A stretch of DNA of 33,129 bases, taken from positions 1-33,129 of the forward strand of contig NZ_PVBR01000034.1 in the NCBI RefSeq assembly GCF_002980495.1. Direction: 5' to 3'. The translations under genes were made by a program, and so were the position numbers. This document shows, piece after piece, positions 8,579 through 16,570 of the stretch. The DNA is from Phyllobacterium phragmitis (GTDB taxonomy: Bacteria > Pseudomonadota > Alphaproteobacteria > Rhizobiales > Rhizobiaceae). Under the pieces are notes generated by a model that made no database searches, had not been told where the DNA came from, and worked only from the letters and a program-made list of their open reading frames with translations. How positions within the stretch are numbered: position 1 is the first letter of the stretch; each line of letters opens with the position of its first letter.

Positions 8579-8833
8579 GAGTTGGCCGACAGCGCCTACG
8601 ATCCGCTCAACCTCATGATGGACAAGGCCGCCGTCTATCTCGACTTCGTTATCGAGATCATCCGCCGGTCCGACCAAAAGGGGTTCCAAGTCCGGCCCCG
8701 CCGCTGGCTCGTCGCGCGCACCTTTGGCTGGACGACCCGATGGCGACGCCCCGTGCGCGACTACGAGCAGCGCATCGACGTCTCTCACGCTATGATCCTC
8801 GTCGCCATGGGCGGTCCGGCGCGCATCCGGCGG
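8579..8833 (+). mobile_element. IS5-family transposase remnant
   Basis: The plus-strand frame from about 8579 reads 'ELADSAYDPLNLM', 'FVIEIIRRSDQKGFQVRPRR' and 'WLVARTFGWTTRWRRPVRDY', ending near 'MILVAMGG'. This is the C-terminal part of an IS5-type DDE transposase. The usual catalytic Glu in 'RRWxVERTFGW' is Ala here, so the protein would be dead even if made. The N-terminal two thirds and the terminal inverted repeats are missing. It sits between the AraC gene and the acyltransferase gene and overlaps the end of the AraC gene on the opposite strand. Confidence 0.85.
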
Positions 8834-9765
8834 ATCATTCCAGGCGTGGTGAACCGGTTTTTTCTTAGTACCGTAGTCATGTGGTTTTGACTGGAGAATC
8901 CGGATCGCCTTGCAATTTCCTGTAGCGACAAGTCCGTTTCGCGCAGACACCGTTCTGCTTCATCAAGACGTAACATCAGCAGATACTGATGTGGGGTTTG
9001 TCCGAAAGTTCTGCGAAAAGATGGCAGAAAATGTCCCGTCGAAATACCCAGAACCGCCGCCATCTCCGGAATGGAGATTTTCTGCCCAAAATTGGCTCTT
9101 AGATAATCCTCGATCTTGTGCGCGGCCTGATCGCTGAGCCCTTTGGCTGGCGAATTGGGAGGGTGCTCGCGTAACGTGGTATGATCTTTAATCAGCACAG
9201 TCACCAGGACAGTACGCAGGGCACAAAGATAAGCTTTCATCACAGGCGTGATACTTATCAGTTCCGGCCGTAGAAGATCCACGACCTGCATAATTCTGGG
9301 GTTCACGTATCTGCTCGGCGCGGGAAAGAGAGTTGCAACCTCATGAGCATCTTCGATTTCAAATATATCGGTGATGAGTTTTCTCTCAAGCGTGACGAGC
9401 AAATGCTCATTCCTGGCAGGCCATTTAACCTGCACCTCGCATTGAGGCGGAAAAAACAAAACGGTGCCCGCTGGTGCGTTGAAGGTTTCGCTTTTTCCAC
9501 CCCCCGCCTTCCATTGAAACTCCCTGGCTGCTGTGAGTATTATCATCGCTTTTAAATCATCAAATAGATATTCTTCACCGCAATTTCCGGTAATGTTATA
9601 GCTTATCTCGTCATCCAACACGCTAAATCTGCATTCTGTAAGTGATGCTTTTTCATATGAATAATAATCATCGTATTCACTGCAGTATTTATATGAATCA
9701 TCTTTATTTTTATTATTCATCGGTAATGACATATTAACCAATCTATCCATACTGTAGAATAACAT
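8785..9765 (-). CDS. AraC-family transcriptional regulator with altered C-terminus
   Basis: 326 residues from ATG 9765; ATGs at 9750, 9732 and 9720 are alternatives because none has a clear ribosome binding site. Residues 209-316 are the AraC/XylS double helix-turn-helix: 'ISIPEMAAVLGISTGHFLPS' is the first helix-turn-helix, and 'LQEIARRSGFSSQNHMTTVL' the second with its conserved GFxSQxHM. The N-terminal ~200 residues are a weakly conserved sensor domain. The first ~75 residues are rich in Tyr, Asp and Glu and coded by AT-rich DNA. The last ~15 residues (from about Ile311) are read from the antisense strand of the IS5 remnant, so the original end is lost. The gene follows the glycosyltransferase by 18 bp and probably controls the cluster; effector unknown. 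Confidence 0.85.
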   Translation of the reverse strand: MLFYSMDRLVNMSLPMNNKNKDDSYKYCSEYDDYYSYEKASLTECRFSVLDDEISYNITGNCGEEYLFDDLKAMIILTAAREFQWKAGGGKSETFNAPAGTVLFFPPQCEVQVKWPARNEHLLVTLERKLITDIFEIEDAHEVATLFPAPSRYVNPRIMQVVDLLRPELISITPVMKAYLCALRTVLVTVLIKDHTTLREHPPNSPAKGLSDQAAHKIEDYLRANFGQKISIPEMAAVLGISTGHFLPSFRRTFGQTPHQYLLMLRLDEAERCLRETDLSLQEIARRSGFSSQNHMTTVLRKNRFTTPGMIRRMRAGPPMATRIIA

Positions 9766-9783
9766 ATATTGATAATAATCACA

Positions 9784-11175
9784 TTACGATCTTATTTTAT
9801 ACTCTTGTGTATTATCGAGATATATTGAATCGTTAACTCCGAAATATGGCCAGGAACTTAAACTCAACTCTCGGCTTTGGTGCGTATGGACGCCCTCCAA
9901 TCTCTGTGCCACTTGACCAACGACCCGGAGGACTTCAGCGCGCGTGTCGATTGCGGCGAACTCTTTGGCGATGAGTGATGCATGCTGGCGATAGCTCTGA
10001 GCATCGTCAAGGACGGCTCGAATGGCGTTGCGCAACGCGACTGGCGTTGGCGTGTTCGTGGCAAGGTTGACACCAACCCCGGACCAGGCGACACGTGCGT
10101 TCACGTCGGCTTTGTCCTCGGTCAGCCCAGCGGCAACCAGGGGGATGCCAAAGCTCATGGCTTGGTTGACGCTGCCATAGCCGCCATTGGTGACGAAAAC
10201 GTCGGCTTTGGACAGTATCCATTCGAAGGGGAGATAGCTGGCCAAGCGCGCGTTGGCGGGAATGGGTCTCGGAATGACCTCAATCGGACGGCCGCCCGTG
10301 GTGACGACCACGAGCAGATCCGGCTCGTCGGCGAGCGCCGCCAGGGTCGGGGTAATCAGGAGGTTGAAGTCGTGGTTCGCCAATGTGCCCTGGGTGACAA
10401 GGATCACCTTGCGCCTGCCGTCCAGATCATCCGCCCAGGGCGGCAATGGAGCCTGGTTCGGAATGATGGGCAGTGCCCCGACGAACTGCACCGAAGGCGG
10501 AACGGCGTGCGTGAACTCGAAGCTCGGCACTGAAAGCTGCATGTAAGCATCGGTGAGTTCCACCACCGACTCGAGGAGAGGCTTCGACAGCGGCCCGGCG
10601 CCCACGCCTTCCAAGCACCGATCCAGGTAACGCGTGACAGGGTATCTGACAATGTTGTCGTATTCACGCGTGATGGCCGCGTATTCCTCATGCTGTGCCT
10701 GGGAGATTGCGGGATGTAAGCCGAGGAAGTTCGGTGCTCCGTCCTCGCGATGCCAGTGCAGGATGGTGGTGCCGAAAAGAACGACGGGAGGCCGCGCCGA
10801 TCGTGCCCCGAGAAGCATCGGCAAGACGCCGAAGAACTGATCGTCAGCGATGACAATATCGGCGGGAGCTTCCTGCAGCATTTGTTGCAGGCCCATGTAT
10901 TGAGCGGGAATTTCGTTAATCAAGCCGCACATGGCAGCGCGCAGCCACTCGAACCCTGGGGGCAGGGTTTTCAATTCGGGAAGCTTTGCCTGCGCATCGT
11001 GATCTGCGCTTTCGGGAAGGGGCCAGAATTCTGCGCCGACACTTTTGACGCGGTCCTGATATGCGCTCGCTGTAGAGGCAACGACTTCATGGCCTTCGCT
11101 CAATAAGATGCGCGCTATCCCAAGCATTGGAATGACGTGGCCCAGCGCGGGCGTCGCTGCCATAATGATTCTCAT
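9784..11175 (-). CDS. MGT-type glycosyltransferase (GT1 family)
   Basis: The start at 11175 (MRIIMAATPALGH) is supported by AGGGAG 9 bp upstream; an ATG at 11259 is open but lies inside another small frame. The 463 residues show the GT-B fold of the macrolide-type UDP-sugar glycosyltransferases. The N-terminal acceptor domain starts with 'ATPALGHVIPMLGIARIL'. The C-terminal donor domain has 'FVTNGGYGSVNQAMSFGIPL' and then an 'EDKADVNARV' segment, matching the family nucleotide-sugar signature, with Lys in place of the usual Gln. The enzyme should transfer a sugar to a hydroxylated small molecule in the cytoplasm. The donor sugar cannot be told. The last ~30 residues are coded by AT-rich DNA. 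The gene is 18 bp upstream of the AraC gene and 22 bp downstream of a small ORF. Confidence 0.9.
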   Translation of the reverse strand: MRIIMAATPALGHVIPMLGIARILLSEGHEVVASTASAYQDRVKSVGAEFWPLPESADHDAQAKLPELKTLPPGFEWLRAAMCGLINEIPAQYMGLQQMLQEAPADIVIADDQFFGVLPMLLGARSARPPVVLFGTTILHWHREDGAPNFLGLHPAISQAQHEEYAAITREYDNIVRYPVTRYLDRCLEGVGAGPLSKPLLESVVELTDAYMQLSVPSFEFTHAVPPSVQFVGALPIIPNQAPLPPWADDLDGRRKVILVTQGTLANHDFNLLITPTLAALADEPDLLVVVTTGGRPIEVIPRPIPANARLASYLPFEWILSKADVFVTNGGYGSVNQAMSFGIPLVAAGLTEDKADVNARVAWSGVGVNLATNTPTPVALRNAIRAVLDDAQSYRQHASLIAKEFAAIDTRAEVLRVVGQVAQRLEGVHTHQSRELSLSSWPYFGVNDSIYLDNTQEYKIRS

Positions 11176-11197
11176 ATGAGGACTCTCCCTGAACGGC

Positions 11198-11308
11198 TCA
11201 ATGCGCAGCGCAAATGCTCGGGTCGTCGCGTCGCCGCTGGTTGGCTTGCGCTCCGCCATCGGCGTGCGTTATCGTGACCACGGTAGCGCAATACTTGGGT
11301 TTCGCCAT
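11198..11308 (-). CDS. Small ORF, 36 codons, in front of the glycosyltransferase
   Basis: ATG at 11308 is preceded by GGAAG at 6 bp, and a -10/-35 pair lies about 35 bp further upstream. The peptide begins MAKPKYCATVVTITHADGG, is basic in the middle (RRR), has cysteines at 7 and 33 and ends CAAH. The stop lies 22 bp before the glycosyltransferase start. I do not recognise it. It may be a leader peptide, a small structural or precursor peptide, or a chance frame within the leader of the glycosyltransferase mRNA. Confidence 0.35.
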   Translation of the reverse strand: MAKPKYCATVVTITHADGGAQANQRRRDDPSICAAH

Positions 11309-11326
11309 TCTATACTTCCATCAATC

Positions 11327-11352
11327 AATATATAATATGTATATTATATATT
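11327..11352. repeat. Perfect AT-only palindrome over the -10 region
   Basis: Arms of 12 bp (AATATATAATAT and its exact complement) are separated by GT. The palindrome covers the -10 box and the likely transcription start of the promoter at 11343-11371, so it could be an operator as well as an RNA hairpin. It lacks the GC stem expected of a terminator. Confidence 0.6.
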
Positions 11353-11371
11353 ATTAATAGAATATGTGCAA
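11343..11371 (-). promoter_or_regulatory. Likely sigma-70 promoter for small ORF/glycosyltransferase
   Basis: On the minus strand TTGCAC (11366-11371), a 17-bp spacer, and a consensus TATAAT (11343-11348). Transcription would begin near 11336, about 28 bp before the small ORF. It lies directly downstream of the stop of the oxidoreductase gene and would split the cluster into two transcription units. Confidence 0.5.
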
Positions 11372-11379
11372 GTTTATTT

Positions 11380-14300
11380 TTAATTAAATTGCAATTCCTT
11401 AGAGTTGGCATGGAGAACCCTGGATGAGCGGTTCTTCGCAACAGATTTCTCCCTCTCTCCACAGGTTGGAATCTGGTCAGAATGATCCTTTTCCAAGCTA
11501 TCGAGGAGGCGTAAGCGCTCCTGTTCTGCCTTCCCGGCATTTTCTTCCTTTACATGGCCAAAGCCACGGATCAGAAAAGGAATGGAGGCGAGTTCGGTAG
11601 CAATTCTAACCCTGCCTGGTGCAAGAACACGCTCGATGAGATCGAGATCAGCCTCGTAGCGAGCAAGAAGCCGGCGCTCCATGCGTCGTTCCGCCGTGCG
11701 GCCGAACGGATCGAATGCCGTACCGCGCAGCCGTTTCAGGCGGGCCAAAACCGAAAAGCCCTTTATCATCCAATTGCCGTAACGCGTTTTCTTGAGATGC
11801 CCATCGGCATCCTGCCGGGCGAAGATGGGTGGCGCCAGGTGAAACTCCAACCGGTCGAAGCTCTCGAACTCCGCTGCAAGCTGCCGCCGGAAGGAACCGT
11901 CCGTGTAAAGGCGCGCCACCTCATACTCGTCCTTGACCGCCATCAGCTTGAAGAGATTGCGCGCCGCTGCCTGCGTCACGGCGGTGGAGCCGGGGACGAT
12001 CTTGTCCTCCACCGCGCGCAGCCGCAGGATGCGGGCACGGTAGCGCTCGGCATAGGCCCGGCCCTGATAATCCGCAAGGAAAGCCGTGCGGCGAGCGATG
12101 ATCTCGTCCAGCGTCTGCTCCGTCCGATCGTCGGCCAAAGGGGTGGAGCACTTCACCAGCCCGTGCACATATTGCGGGTCGTGGGCGGCACGGCGGCCCC
12201 AACGGAAGGCCGCTATGTTCATGGCCACCGCCTGCCCATTCAACGCGATCGCCTTTTCGATCGCCTCCACCGACACGGGCAACCCGCCGAGCTGGCAGGC
12301 CATGCCGAGCATGAACATGTTGGCCCCGATGGAATTGCCGAACAGCACAGTGGCGGTCCGGGTGGCATCGAAAAAATGCACCCTAGCCTCGCCCGCCGCA
12401 TCGCGAATGGCCTTCTTCAATTGTTCTACGGGTAGCGAAAAATCCGCCGAACGGGCGAAATCACCCGGCATCACCTCCGCCATGTTGGCGAGAAACAGCG
12501 TGTGCCCCTCGCACACGGCGGCAAGCACTTTTCTGGAACCGGAGACCACGAGATCGCAGCCCAGCACCAGATCCGCCTTGCCGGCTGGCACGCAGATAGC
12601 CTTGATATCGCAAGGCGCGTGGGCAATGCGCAGATATGAGAAGACCGCGCCGCCCTTTTGAGCAAGCCCGGCCATATCGATGATGCCCGAGCCCTTGCCC
12701 TCCAGATGTGCCGCCATGCCCAGCACGGCACCGATGGTGACGACACCCGTCCCGCCAATGCCATTGATGACGCCGGACCAGCCATGATCGAGCGGAAACA
12801 GGCAAGCTTCCGGTACGCCGGCTAACGGATCGGCGTCGCCCACCGTACCACCGAGCTTTTTCACCTTGGCCCCATGCACAGTGACAAAAGCGGGGCAGAA
12901 GCCGTTGACGCAGGAAAAATCCTTGTTGCAGCTCGACTGGTCGATGCGTCGCTTACGACCGAATTCCGTGTCCAGCGGCTGCAGGGAGGCGCAATTGGAT
13001 TTGATGCCGCAGTCGCCGCAACCCTCGCAGACGAGTTCATTGATGATCACCCGCCTGTCAGGATCGGCCAAGGCGCCACGTTTGCGCCGGCGGCGCTTTT
13101 CTGCTGCGCAGGTCTGATCGTAGATGAGCACGGAGACGCCCTTCACCTCCTGCAAGCTTCGCTGCACCTGGTCGAGATCGTTGCGGTGCTGAATGGTGGC
13201 ACCGGCGGGAAAGCGCACGGTACCGTCATATTTCTCCGGCGCATCGCTGACGACCGCGATGCGCGACACGCCTTCGGCACGCACCTGCTCGGCGATCATG
13301 TCCACCGTCAGCCCGCCTTCGTGCGACTGTCCGCCGGTCATCGCGACGGCATCGTTATAAAGGATCTTGTAGGTGACATTGACGCCAGCGGCGATGGCAA
13401 AGCGCAGCGCCAGCGAACCGGAATGATTATAGGTGCCGTCACCCAGATTCTGGAAGACGTGCTCGCGCCTGGAGAATGGCGCCTGCCCGACCCACTGGGC
13501 TCCCTCCCCACCCATGGTGGTAAAGCCGACCGTGCCGCGATCCATCCACAGCGCCATGAAATGGCAACCGATGCCGCCGCCGGCGATCGCGCCTTCCGGC
13601 AGGCGCGTGGAGGTATTGTGCGGGCAACCGGAGCAGAAACCGGGTGCACGACCGGCAATATCCCTGATGCTGGCCAGCCGAGCCTGGAGCTGGTGCAATC
13701 GCGCCACCCGTGCGGCGATCTCGTCCGATGGGCCAATGATTTTAAGCACCCGCTCCCCTATGGCGATAGCGATATGGTTCGGATCGAGCGACCCCATGGG
13801 CGCAAACAGCTGATCGCCATATTCATCCTTCTTGCCGATGATGGTGGGCTGCATGCGGGTGCCATAAAGGTTTTCGCGTAGTTGCACCTCGATCAGCGGC
13901 CGCTTCTCCTCGACAGCGATCACCGTTTGGAGGCCGCGTGCGAAATCCTTGATATGCTCGCCATCGAGCGGCCAGGGACAGGCGATCTTGAACAGCCTGA
14001 TACCGAGAGCACTGGCGCGTTCTTCATCGATGCCCAGATCGGCCAGCGCCTGGCGCACGTCGAGATAGCTTGCACCAACGGTGATGATGCCCAATTGCGG
14101 CTTCCTGCCGCCGGACCAGATGATGCGATTAAGCCCGTTCTCGCGCACGAAGGCGGCCGCCGCAGCCCGCTTATAGGCATGCAGCCGCTCTTCCTGGCCG
14201 AGCTGGTTCACCTCGTGGCGGATGTTCAATCCTCCTGGCGGCATGTCGATATGCGGAAGTACGATCTTCAGCCGTTCCTGCGTCACGTCGACCGAAGCTG

Positions 14301-14925
14301 TCGATTCGATGTTGTCCTTCGCGCATTTGATGGCCGTCCAGGTGCCGGCAAAGCGCGACAGCGCATAACCATAGATGCCGTAGTCGATAAGCTCCTGGAG
14401 ACCCACCGGATTGAGGATCGGCACCATGGCATCGACAAAGGCGAATTCACTCGCATGCACGACGGAAGAAGATTCAGCCAGATGATCATCGCCCATCAGC
14501 GCCAGCACGCCGCCGTGCTTCGACGAGCCGGCCAGATTGGCATGGCGAAAGACATCGCCAGTGCGGTCGACACCTGCCCCTTTGCCGTACCAGAGGGCGA
14601 AAACGCCGTCATGACGCCCCTCGCCCAAAAGCTCCGTCTGCTGTGAGCCCCAGCACGCCGTTGCCGCCAGTTCCTCGTTCAGTCCCGGCTGAAAGACGAT
14701 GTCGGCGACCGACAACTGCTTGCCAGCTTTCCAGAGCTGGTGGTCGAGCCCGGCCAGAGGCGAGCCGCGATAGCCCGAGACGAATCCGGCCGTATTCAGC
14801 CCGGCCCGCCTGTCCCGTTCGCGCTGCATCAGGAGCATGCGCACGATCGCCTGGGCGCCTGAGACGAAGATACGCTCCTTGCCAAGGTCATATTTATCGC
14901 CAAGAGAGACTTTATGGCAGACCAT
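11380..14925 (-). CDS. Indolepyruvate:ferredoxin oxidoreductase, fused single-chain type
   Basis: 1181 residues, starting 11 bp after the preceding gene, with an AGAGG site overlapping that gene's TAG. The N-terminal thiamine-diphosphate pyrimidine domain has 'GFVSGYRGSPLAGLD' (48-61). The central ThDP-binding domain has 'CSGCPHNTSTRLPEG' (431-445) and 'GDGTYNHSG' (495-503). A cysteine-rich Fe-S segment follows at 633, 636, 639 and 645, with more cysteines at 666-677. The gamma-type domain starts around 718 with 'INGIGGTGVVTIGAVLGMAA'. The enzyme family oxidatively decarboxylates aryl pyruvates (indolepyruvate, phenylpyruvate) to arylacetyl-CoA, passing electrons to ferredoxin. In catabolic settings it serves aromatic amino acid breakdown. 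Here, among P450s and acyltransferases, it may supply an arylacetyl-CoA building block and reduced ferredoxin. No ferredoxin gene is in the window. Confidence 0.93.
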   Translation of the reverse strand: MVCHKVSLGDKYDLGKERIFVSGAQAIVRMLLMQRERDRRAGLNTAGFVSGYRGSPLAGLDHQLWKAGKQLSVADIVFQPGLNEELAATACWGSQQTELLGEGRHDGVFALWYGKGAGVDRTGDVFRHANLAGSSKHGGVLALMGDDHLAESSSVVHASEFAFVDAMVPILNPVGLQELIDYGIYGYALSRFAGTWTAIKCAKDNIESTASVDVTQERLKIVLPHIDMPPGGLNIRHEVNQLGQEERLHAYKRAAAAAFVRENGLNRIIWSGGRKPQLGIITVGASYLDVRQALADLGIDEERASALGIRLFKIACPWPLDGEHIKDFARGLQTVIAVEEKRPLIEVQLRENLYGTRMQPTIIGKKDEYGDQLFAPMGSLDPNHIAIAIGERVLKIIGPSDEIAARVARLHQLQARLASIRDIAGRAPGFCSGCPHNTSTRLPEGAIAGGGIGCHFMALWMDRGTVGFTTMGGEGAQWVGQAPFSRREHVFQNLGDGTYNHSGSLALRFAIAAGVNVTYKILYNDAVAMTGGQSHEGGLTVDMIAEQVRAEGVSRIAVVSDAPEKYDGTVRFPAGATIQHRNDLDQVQRSLQEVKGVSVLIYDQTCAAEKRRRRKRGALADPDRRVIINELVCEGCGDCGIKSNCASLQPLDTEFGRKRRIDQSSCNKDFSCVNGFCPAFVTVHGAKVKKLGGTVGDADPLAGVPEACLFPLDHGWSGVINGIGGTGVVTIGAVLGMAAHLEGKGSGIIDMAGLAQKGGAVFSYLRIAHAPCDIKAICVPAGKADLVLGCDLVVSGSRKVLAAVCEGHTLFLANMAEVMPGDFARSADFSLPVEQLKKAIRDAAGEARVHFFDATRTATVLFGNSIGANMFMLGMACQLGGLPVSVEAIEKAIALNGQAVAMNIAAFRWGRRAAHDPQYVHGLVKCSTPLADDRTEQTLDEIIARRTAFLADYQGRAYAERYRARILRLRAVEDKIVPGSTAVTQAAARNLFKLMAVKDEYEVARLYTDGSFRRQLAAEFESFDRLEFHLAPPIFARQDADGHLKKTRYGNWMIKGFSVLARLKRLRGTAFDPFGRTAERRMERRLLARYEADLDLIERVLAPGRVRIATELASIPFLIRGFGHVKEENAGKAEQERLRLLDSLEKDHSDQIPTCGEREKSVAKNRSSRVLHANSKELQFN

Positions 14926-14936
14926 GTTCTCGTCCT

Positions 14937-15734
14937 CTATATGTAGGAGCCGTATTCGGGCGCGTTCACCGAGGTCACGGTACGGAGCCGGGCTAGGGAA
15001 TATTGGCGGGAAGTGCTATTCAGCAAGATACGACTGTCCCACCAGGACCGATAGTTCTCGGCGAGGCGCGACATCTCGCTATTGAACCTTTGCAATCGCA
15101 TGAACCGCGCCTTCTCGCCCGCAAAGCTCGTCAATGCCAGAACGCTCCCGTCATCCTCCGCCCCCTCCATGAGCGAAAAAGATCCGAAAGAAGCAAAAAG
15201 CCGGTCGATTTTGAAGCGGACAATGGGAGCCATAACGATCTCGTGCTCTTCGCCTGCCTCGCTGTGAAACAGAAAATGAAGGACCACCATCAACTGGCAG
15301 AGCTCCGCAACCAGGCTACGGTTCGCTCTGAGCTTCGGATCGATCGTGAACCCCCCGGTATAGGAGAGCTTGTCGGGCCTGTGTTCGAACCTTCGAACAA
15401 GATCCTCCATCGCTTCGATATGGCGCTCGCAGCTGGACTGATTGCATAATGATTGCGGGGCAAATGGCATGTGGTGCCTGCGATATTGCTGCAGCGTCGC
15501 CCGCTGAAAGCCCATAATGGGTCGAAGCCCATCTCTCTCCTCGCAAATCAAGAAATGACTTGCGAACCAGCACGAAGCGTCGAATGGGATCACGCCTTCC
15601 GGATATTTGTTGCCGTAGCCGTTGATCCTGAGCGTAATCGTCCTCTCCAGGAGTTGCCGGACGAACGGGTCGTGCCACTGTTCAAGCGCACTATCCAGTT
15701 GGATGAGAATGTAGGATTCGGGAAGGGTCGACAT
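14937..15734 (-). CDS. GNAT-like protein, possible N-acyltransferase
   Basis: 265 residues; the start at 15734 has GAGGTGATCC directly upstream. I do not recognise a named family with certainty. Residues 30-90 ('ITLRINGYGNKYPEG', 'FDASCWFASHFLICEE', 'IMGFQRATLQQYRRH') resemble the N-terminal half of autoinducer-synthase-like or FeeM-like GNAT acyltransferases. Residues 124-190 ('TGGFTIDPKLRANRSLVAEL', then 'FASFGSFSLMEG') follow the GNAT order of beta4, alpha3 and a late Gly-Phe. The N-acyl-amino-acid synthases of this fold attach acyl groups to amines. It sits between the methyltransferase (18 bp upstream) and the oxidoreductase (11 bp downstream), so it is surely in the same operon. An acyl transfer using the arylacetyl-CoA made next door is an attractive but unproven idea. 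Confidence 0.6.
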   Translation of the reverse strand: MSTLPESYILIQLDSALEQWHDPFVRQLLERTITLRINGYGNKYPEGVIPFDASCWFASHFLICEERDGLRPIMGFQRATLQQYRRHHMPFAPQSLCNQSSCERHIEAMEDLVRRFEHRPDKLSYTGGFTIDPKLRANRSLVAELCQLMVVLHFLFHSEAGEEHEIVMAPIVRFKIDRLFASFGSFSLMEGAEDDGSVLALTSFAGEKARFMRLQRFNSEMSRLAENYRSWWDSRILLNSTSRQYSLARLRTVTSVNAPEYGSYI

Positions 15735-15752
15735 GGATCACCTCTGTATGGT

Positions 15753-16538
15753 CTATCGCTTGATTGCGCTGACGATGAACTTGTTGAAGAAACTCACCGA
15801 ATGTGGATCGGCCAGGCATTCGAGATAGTCTTCGCGAAAGCGCTCCCATTCCTGGGCTGAACCGATAACGCGCTCGAAAAAGGCGGATGCATTCGCAAAC
15901 CTCTCCCGCATCTGGCCGATCTCGCTTTTCTTTTCGGCCCCGCGAAACTCGGTGGTCTCGATGGCCCAGGAAATCGATGCAAGGCCAGCATTTGAAAACA
16001 GGTGAGGAAGTTTCCGGCCGACGAAGAGATCCACCTCGTCTGTCGCGGCAAGCTTCTTCAGGCCTTGCTTCACACTGAACGTCTGCGGATACAGGTTGAG
16101 GATGATCCCATCGACATCAATGATAATTAGTTTACCTGCCGGTTTGAGGACACGCACCAACTCGGAGATAATACGCTCCTGACGCTCGCAGCTTTGATGA
16201 TGCAGAACAAAGCGGGAGACGATCAGATCGAATTGAGAGTCTTCGAAGTCGAGCTCGAAAAGATTCTTCTCCTCAAAGCTCAAATTGTGGACATCTTTGG
16301 CGCGTTCCCTTGCCTCGCGCAGGATCGGCGCAGAATAATCGCAGGCTATGATCCTTGATCTGGGAAATCGGCCCGCCAGATAGCGACTGACGATGCCCGA
16401 CCCGCAGCCCGCATCGAGAATGCAGGCTCCATCTTTGACCTCGATCCCCTCCAGTTCCCTTTGGTAGTCATAGGCGGGCAAGGCGGACTGCCTCTCCAGC
16501 CGCTCAAATTCGCCGGGATGTTCCAGGACATACGACAT
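15753..16538 (-). CDS. SAM-dependent class I methyltransferase
   Basis: The start at 16538 (MSYVLEHPGEF) is preceded by GGAGAG at 8 bp; a longer open frame to 16679 overlaps the P450 gene and is not likely. The protein has 261 residues. Residues 39-48 (CILDAGCGSG) are motif I of the SAM pocket, 'IIACDYSAPILREAR' (63-77) carries the acidic residue after strand beta2, and 'FDLIVSRFVLHH' (103-114) is motif II. The C-terminal half is a lid specific to substrate and gives no named match. It should methylate a small molecule on O, N or C. It begins 32 bp after the P450 at 16571-17938 and is followed after 18 bp by the GNAT-like gene, so translation is probably coupled to a common transcript. Confidence 0.88.
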   Translation of the reverse strand: MSYVLEHPGEFERLERQSALPAYDYQRELEGIEVKDGACILDAGCGSGIVSRYLAGRFPRSRIIACDYSAPILREARERAKDVHNLSFEEKNLFELDFEDSQFDLIVSRFVLHHQSCERQERIISELVRVLKPAGKLIIIDVDGIILNLYPQTFSVKQGLKKLAATDEVDLFVGRKLPHLFSNAGLASISWAIETTEFRGAEKKSEIGQMRERFANASAFFERVIGSAQEWERFREDYLECLADPHSVSFFNKFIVSAIKR

Positions 16539-16570
16539 GGCTTGATCTCTCCGGGAGTTTCTGGCTTGTA

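Noticed and set aside
9982-10533. 183-codon plus-strand frame
   Set aside because: Antisense to the glycosyltransferase gene, which is supported by clear family motifs.
12874-14646. Plus-strand frames of 335 and 254 codons
   Set aside because: Antisense shadows of the indolepyruvate oxidoreductase, which has strong motifs throughout.
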